This document shows, one piece after another, positions 59,684-64,000 of a stretch of DNA of 64,000 bases (position 1 is its first letter; every line of letters starts with the position of its first letter). The notes beneath the pieces are model-generated. The model saw only the letters and a program-made list of their open reading frames with translations, ran no database searches and was not told the origin of the DNA. Source of the DNA: Amycolatopsis pretoriensis (GTDB lineage Bacteria > Actinomycetota > Actinomycetes > Mycobacteriales > Pseudonocardiaceae); NCBI RefSeq assembly GCF_900107925.1, contig NZ_FNUJ01000005.1, positions 186,001 to 250,000 of the forward strand, read 5' to 3'. Made by a program: the position numbers and the translations under genes.

Positions 59684-61342
59684 GTGGTCTACGCGGTCGT
59701 GGTGGCGTGGCTGGTCCTCGCCGCGATCGTGGTGCTGACCTGGGGCCGTCTCGACACCGACCGCGGCTGGCGCGGCTTCGTCCTCGCTCTCACCCTCGGC
59801 CTTTCGCTGCTGCACCAGCTGCTGTTCGCGACCGTCACCGAAGACGCGCTCGTGTCGTTCCGCTACGCGCAGAACATCGCCGACGGGAACGGGCCGGTCT
59901 TCAACCCCGGCGAACGCGTCGAGGGCTACACGAACTTCCTCTGGCTGGTCCTGATCGCCCTCCCGCGGGCCGCGTTCGGCGCCGACGTCCGGACCGCCGC
60001 CGTCGTGTTCGGGGTCGTCGCCGCGCTCGGCTCCGTCCTCCTGTCCTGCTTCCTGGTCAACCGGATCGTCGCGGCGGCCGCGCCCGGGAACGCCGAGCCG
60101 CGGCCGGCGATCGGCGTCGCCGCCGCGGTGCTCACCGCGAGCGCCGGCGGCCTCGCCGTCTACGGGCCGTCCGGCTCCGAGACCCCGCTGTTCGTCCTGC
60201 TGCTGCTCGCCGTCTGCTACTCGCTCGTGGCACGCCGGCCGGTGGTCGCCGGGGTGCTCGTCGCGTTCGCCGTGATGACCAGCCCGGAGGGCCTGGTGGC
60301 CGGCGTGCTCGGCGGCCTCTGGCTGGCCGGGGCCGCGTTGAAGAAGAAGCACAGCTGGTGGGCGCCGGTCGGCTACCTGCTTGGCGCGCTCGTCTTCCTG
60401 ATCCCGCGGCTGGCCTGGCGCGCGACGTTCTACCAGCACTTCCTGCCCGCGCCGCTGGCCGCGAAGCTCGGCGGCCCGCTCGGTTCGCAAGTCGACGCAG
60501 GCTGGCCGTACCTGTCCGGGTTCGCCTTGGCGCACCAGGGTTTCCTCCTGCTCGGGCTGGTCGCCGCGGTTGCGCTCTTGCTGCGCCGCACCGACGCCGC
60601 CGAAGCCCGCACGCTGATCTGGCTGCTGTTCGTGACGGCGCTCGGGCTCGCGGCCGCCGCGGTGCTGATCGGCGGCGACCCCGGACCGTCGTGGCGGCTG
60701 CTGGCCCCGGTGCCGCCGCTTATCGCCGTCGCGAGCGTCGCCACCTACGGCGTGCTGACCGTGGACGCCGAGGTGAAGCCGTCGCCGCGGCCGCGCGCGT
60801 GGCCCGCGGCGACGCGCCTGGTGCCGGTGACCGCCTGCGGGCTCGCCGGCATCGCCGTGCTCGTCTCGGTCTTCAGCCCCGACATGCTCGACCGCGTGCG
60901 CGACTGGCGGGCGCACGGCGACGAGCTCAGCGCGATCGGCGGCTGGCTCGGCGACTACCTGCCGCCCGGGTCGGTCGTCAGCGCCGCCGCGCCCGGCGCG
61001 CTCGCCGCCCGCGGCGACCAGCTGCTGATCGTGGACGTCCTCGGCCGCACCGACGACCACATCGCCCGCGAAGGCCGGCATGCCGGCGGCGTCGCCACGG
61101 ACTACGACTACGTCGTCAACTCCCGTCGCCCGACCGTCGCGGTGCCCGCCGACAGCGGCTACGCCGACCGCCAGCACTGCGTGATCGACCCGGTCTACGC
61201 GGGCAAGTACCAGGTGGCCACGTTCCGCCGCGTCGGCACGCCCTACTGGGTCTCGGTGTACCCGCGCGCGGAGGACGCGAAGGCCGTGGTCACGGACCTC
61301 AACCGGGGGCCGGACTTCCGCTACGTACCCTGTCCTTCGTGA
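59684..61342 (+). CDS. AftB/ZomB-like GT-C membrane glycosyltransferase
   Basis: This 552-residue protein has about 10 membrane helices and a soluble C-terminal part. The first loop reads TEDALVSFRYAQN, followed by FNPGERVEGYTNFLW, the signature of the AftB (arabinofuranosyl-transferase)/ZomB family, whose loop Asp or Glu-Asp pair is catalytic. These enzymes use decaprenyl-phosphate sugars on the outer side of the membrane to extend cell-wall arabinan or other glycans. Start GTG 59684 follows GAGGGGG. The stop overlaps the next start (GTGA). Confidence 0.8.
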   Translation: MVYAVVVAWLVLAAIVVLTWGRLDTDRGWRGFVLALTLGLSLLHQLLFATVTEDALVSFRYAQNIADGNGPVFNPGERVEGYTNFLWLVLIALPRAAFGADVRTAAVVFGVVAALGSVLLSCFLVNRIVAAAAPGNAEPRPAIGVAAAVLTASAGGLAVYGPSGSETPLFVLLLLAVCYSLVARRPVVAGVLVAFAVMTSPEGLVAGVLGGLWLAGAALKKKHSWWAPVGYLLGALVFLIPRLAWRATFYQHFLPAPLAAKLGGPLGSQVDAGWPYLSGFALAHQGFLLLGLVAAVALLLRRTDAAEARTLIWLLFVTALGLAAAAVLIGGDPGPSWRLLAPVPPLIAVASVATYGVLTVDAEVKPSPRPRAWPAATRLVPVTACGLAGIAVLVSVFSPDMLDRVRDWRAHGDELSAIGGWLGDYLPPGSVVSAAAPGALAARGDQLLIVDVLGRTDDHIAREGRHAGGVATDYDYVVNSRRPTVAVPADSGYADRQHCVIDPVYAGKYQVATFRRVGTPYWVSVYPRAEDAKAVVTDLNRGPDFRYVPCPS

Positions 61343-62925
61343 AGCTGGACGTCCCGAAAGCGCGCCTGGGGTCCGAGGCCCGGCTCGGGATCGGGGTCTT
61401 CGGGACGTCGCTGCTGCTCTTCGTCGTGCGGTTCCTGGTGCCGCGCCCGATCGCGATGTCGAACAACGGCGACGGCGGCCGCGTGCTGTGCGGCGCCGGG
61501 ATCACGTGGAAGGGCCTGCCCGAGCCGTTCGTCCACCTCGCCTACACCGCCGCGCCGGGCGCGACGCCGTGCCGGCCCACCTACCTGCTGACGCAGAGCT
61601 GGCTGGCGGAGGCGTCCGTCGGGTTGGCCCGGCTGGCCGGCTTCCCGGCGACGCTGAGCCTGGTCGTGCTCGGCCTGCTGAGCAGCATCGTCGCCGCCGC
61701 CGCGATCACGGCGATCGTGCTCGGCCTGCCGTACCCGGTCCGCGTCCGGCTGGCCGTGGCCGCCGGGCTCCTGCTGGTCGTCGCCGACTCGGCGTTCTTC
61801 GGCTACTTCGCGGCGATCCTCGGCGAAGGCGCGGCCTTCCTCGGCCTGCTGCTGATCACCGGTGGCCTGCTGCTGACCGCGCGCGAAGGCCGGTGGAGCT
61901 ACGCGGGCCTGGCGGTGACGTTCGCCGGTGGCGTCCTGGCGGTCAACGCCAAGGTCCAGACGCTGATCATCCTGCCGATCCTCGTGCTCGCGGTGCTCCT
62001 CGTCCGGCCGGGCACGCTGCGCGGGACCAAGCGGTGGGCGGCCGCGGCGCTGGTCGTCGGGGCCCTCGGCGCCGTGACGCTGTTCGCGCAGCAGAGCGTC
62101 GAACCCGCCCGCGCGCCCGACGGCACGTACACCGCGTTCCCGGGCGACGACTCGCGCGAGATCAACATGTTCAACTCGATCTTCCTGAACATCGTCGACG
62201 GCGAGCACGACACCCAGGCCGACCTCGCCGCGCTCGGCCTGCCGCCGTCGTTCGCCCAGTACGCGGGCAACGGCTGGTGGCACCCGCACCCGGCGACGAT
62301 GGACCCGCTCTACCCGGGTTACCGCGACAAGATGACCCGCGAGAACGTCCTCGGCTACTTCGCGAGCCACCCCGGCCGGACGCTCGAAGTGCTGGACCAG
62401 GCCGCGACCGACCAGCTCACCGCCCGGCCGGGCTACCTCGGCAGCTTCGACCAGGAGGCCGGCTTCGCGCCGCACGCGCAGGAGTACCGGGTGCCGGTGG
62501 TGTCGTGGCTGACCCGCCTGATCAGCCCGCTCGGCCTGCTCGCGCTGGTGCCGATCTGGCTGTTCGTGCTGGTCAGGGCCTGGAACCAGCGACGCGGGCC
62601 GCTCGGCGTCGTGCTGGCGTTCCTGCTCACCGTCTCGCTGACGCAGTTCGGCACCGCGGCCCTCGGCGACGGCATCGAGGGCGTCAAGCACCAGTCCGTG
62701 GCGCTGTTCACGATCCTGCTGGCGCTCGTCCTGGCCGCGCTGCCTCAGTCGCGTTCGAGCGAACCCCGGTGGGGGAGGAACTCCTCGGTCGGCGGGCCGT
62801 CGTCGGCCGGCGGAACGCGTCCCGACGCCGGCTTGGGCCAGAACGGCGGCACTTCGAGCAGCACGAACACGAGCAGCCCGGCCAAGCCGACCAGGAAGAT
62901 CGTCGACGACGACGCCAGCTTGTAG
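61339..62925 (+). CDS. Polytopic membrane protein of GT-C-like form
   Basis: This 528-residue protein starts at GTG 61339, coupled to the AftB-like gene. About ten membrane helices are predicted, with a large extracytoplasmic part near 255-370 (NMFNSIFLNIVDGEHDTQ, GNGWWHPHPATMDPLYPGY). I do not recognise a precise family. After the last helix (about residue 470) the frame runs on with a Ser/Gly/Arg-rich, low-complexity tail of about 58 residues to 62925, which is antisense to the end of the next gene for 181 nt. The tail may be a run-on after loss of an original stop. Confidence 0.75.
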   Translation: MKLDVPKARLGSEARLGIGVFGTSLLLFVVRFLVPRPIAMSNNGDGGRVLCGAGITWKGLPEPFVHLAYTAAPGATPCRPTYLLTQSWLAEASVGLARLAGFPATLSLVVLGLLSSIVAAAAITAIVLGLPYPVRVRLAVAAGLLLVVADSAFFGYFAAILGEGAAFLGLLLITGGLLLTAREGRWSYAGLAVTFAGGVLAVNAKVQTLIILPILVLAVLLVRPGTLRGTKRWAAAALVVGALGAVTLFAQQSVEPARAPDGTYTAFPGDDSREINMFNSIFLNIVDGEHDTQADLAALGLPPSFAQYAGNGWWHPHPATMDPLYPGYRDKMTRENVLGYFASHPGRTLEVLDQAATDQLTARPGYLGSFDQEAGFAPHAQEYRVPVVSWLTRLISPLGLLALVPIWLFVLVRAWNQRRGPLGVVLAFLLTVSLTQFGTAALGDGIEGVKHQSVALFTILLALVLAALPQSRSSEPRWGRNSSVGGPSSAGGTRPDAGLGQNGGTSSSTNTSSPAKPTRKIVDDDASL

Positions 62926-63989
62926 TTCACCGCCAGGTAGAGGAAGAACACGACGCCGACCCAGATGCGCCGGGCTTCACCGCGGTGCCGGTCGAGCTGG
63001 ACCGCGACCAGCCCGATGACCAGCGGCGCGAGCATCACGAAGACGCGTTGCGTGTCCGTGGCGACCAGTCGCCCGGCCAGGCAGCACAGCCCCAGCCAGA
63101 CGCTGGACACGAGCAGCAGGCTCCGGGTCCGTTCGCGCCGGAACTCGCGGTAGAGGCCGTAGGCGAAGATCAGCCAGAAGAAGCCGAACGTGCTGTACAG
63201 CGCGGCCTGGTCGACGCCCTTGTTCGACGACAGGGCGAACCGGATGTTGCCCAGCAGGCCGCTGTTGGCCTGCCCGGCGCCGAACCCGTAGTCGCCGCCG
63301 ATCAGCGCCTGGGCCCACAGCCGGAACGCGAAGTACAGGCCGCCCGCGACGACCACCGCGACCAGCCCGCCGATGACCTGCTTGTCGCGCAGCGACCGCG
63401 ACCGCGTCCACGCCGCCAGCGGGTAGAGCGGCGCGAGCAGCAGCGTCGTCTCCTTGTTGATCGCGCCGACGACGATCACCAGCGCGAACAGGATCAGCCG
63501 CCGGTCGAACAGCAGCCACAGCGCGAGCAGGTAGAGCAGGTTGTTCAGCGGGTCGACCAGGTACGGGTTGGAAAACGCGTACGGCGCGTACCAGAACGTG
63601 CAGGCCAGCGCGACGGCGGCGAGCGCCGAGGTGTAGAGCCGCAGGTTCAGGCGGACCCAGAGGAACTCGAAGAAGACGGTCGCCGCGGCGAGGGCCAGCG
63701 CGAACGTGAACGCCAGCCACACGGAGTCCAGGGAGATGCCGGTGAACCGGTTGACGGTGTGGACGAGCCACGGGCTGAGCATCCGCAGCGCGAACGGGTT
63801 GTCGACCTGGGCGCCGGTCTGCACCGACATCGCGTAGTACTCGGCGGCGTCACCCCACGCCTTCTCGTGCGCGTTCGGCTGCACGGGGGCGTAGGAGATG
63901 AGGTTGAGCAGTGTCACCGTGGCCAGGCCCAGGTACACCGCGACTCGGTGGCCGGCTCGTCTCACAGGCGATTCGATCACTGTCCCCAC
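62745..63989 (-). CDS. GT-C-like polytopic membrane protein
   Basis: This 414-residue protein has about 10 membrane helices. The first loop WGDAAEYYAMSVQTG followed by NPFALRMLSPWLVH is like GT-C mannosyl- or related transferases using polyprenyl donors, with an Asp in the first outer loop. A hydrophilic Pro-rich tail ends the protein. GTG 63989 is used as start, 11 nt from the window edge. Its 3' end overlaps the convergent gene by 181 nt. Confidence 0.75.
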   Translation of the reverse strand: MGTVIESPVRRAGHRVAVYLGLATVTLLNLISYAPVQPNAHEKAWGDAAEYYAMSVQTGAQVDNPFALRMLSPWLVHTVNRFTGISLDSVWLAFTFALALAAATVFFEFLWVRLNLRLYTSALAAVALACTFWYAPYAFSNPYLVDPLNNLLYLLALWLLFDRRLILFALVIVVGAINKETTLLLAPLYPLAAWTRSRSLRDKQVIGGLVAVVVAGGLYFAFRLWAQALIGGDYGFGAGQANSGLLGNIRFALSSNKGVDQAALYSTFGFFWLIFAYGLYREFRRERTRSLLLVSSVWLGLCCLAGRLVATDTQRVFVMLAPLVIGLVAVQLDRHRGEARRIWVGVVFFLYLAVNYKLASSSTIFLVGLAGLLVFVLLEVPPFWPKPASGRVPPADDGPPTEEFLPHRGSLERD

Positions 63990-64000
63990 GCCGAAAGCCT

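Overview
The window is high-GC actinobacterial DNA with dense coding, many GTG starts, ATGA/GTGA gene overlaps and strong GC preference at third codon positions. Gene content (fused CydDC, class F sortase with excalibur partners, DUF3558 and DUF4232 lipoproteins, an AfsR-type SARP regulator, SigE-type sigma factor, septum formation protein, XPB-like helicase-associated domain) points to the Pseudonocardiales, probably an Amycolatopsis-like organism. I saw no insertion sequence, phage gene, CRISPR array, tRNA or rRNA.

Layout. 0-10 kb: a GDT1 cation transporter, an S41-type protease-like protein, the cytochrome bd operon (cydA, cydB, fused cydDC) and a DevS/DevR-like two-component pair. 10-17 kb: an excalibur surface protein with its class F sortase, an XPB-associated domain protein, a degenerate nuclease-fold/excalibur protein, a membrane-anchored exonuclease-like/BRCT protein with lost catalytic residues, and small enzymes. 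17-25 kb: an orphan NIT-type sensor, helical and acidic proteins of unknown role, coaA, a macro-domain protein, pheA and a phosphatase. 25-41 kb: lipoproteins, an MFS exporter, a zincin, a septum protein, a three-gene ATP-grasp ligase operon resembling E. coli yjfM-yjfC-yjfL, a haloalkane-dehalogenase-like hydrolase, a class III aminotransferase, serS, an L-2-hydroxyglutarate oxidase and a large SARP regulator.

41-57 kb is a surface-glycan region. A first operon (aminotransferase, epimerase, glycosyltransferase, hexapeptide acyltransferase, Uma2) lies divergent to the SARP regulator. After a sigma factor/membrane protein pair and a Tat-exported M28 peptidase come two divergent operons. One encodes a Gfo/Idh oxidoreductase and a DegT aminotransferase. 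The other encodes an LpxA-type acyltransferase, an acyl carrier protein, a FabG-like reductase, an AMP-forming ligase, LuxE-like and LuxC-like proteins and a UPF0104 flippase-like protein. The oxidoreductase/aminotransferase/LpxA/ACP set is what is needed to make and N-acylate a 3-amino sugar nucleotide, as GnnA/GnnB/LpxA do for lipid A in some diderms. Finding it in an actinomycete with a lux-type fatty acid reductase pair is the most interesting observation here. 57-64 kb holds GT-C-like polytopic membrane proteins, probably glycosyltransferases of the same surface programme.

Non-coding signals include two clusters of DnaA boxes outside any oriC context (3.6 kb and 57.4 kb, the latter built on a perfect 14-bp inverted repeat), a 146-nt two-tier inverted repeat at 33.1 kb with an alternative pairing partner, and a near-palindrome GTCCACwGTGGAC that recurs inside genes, always in the frame reading Ser-Thr-Val-Asp. 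All family assignments are from sequence reading without database searches.
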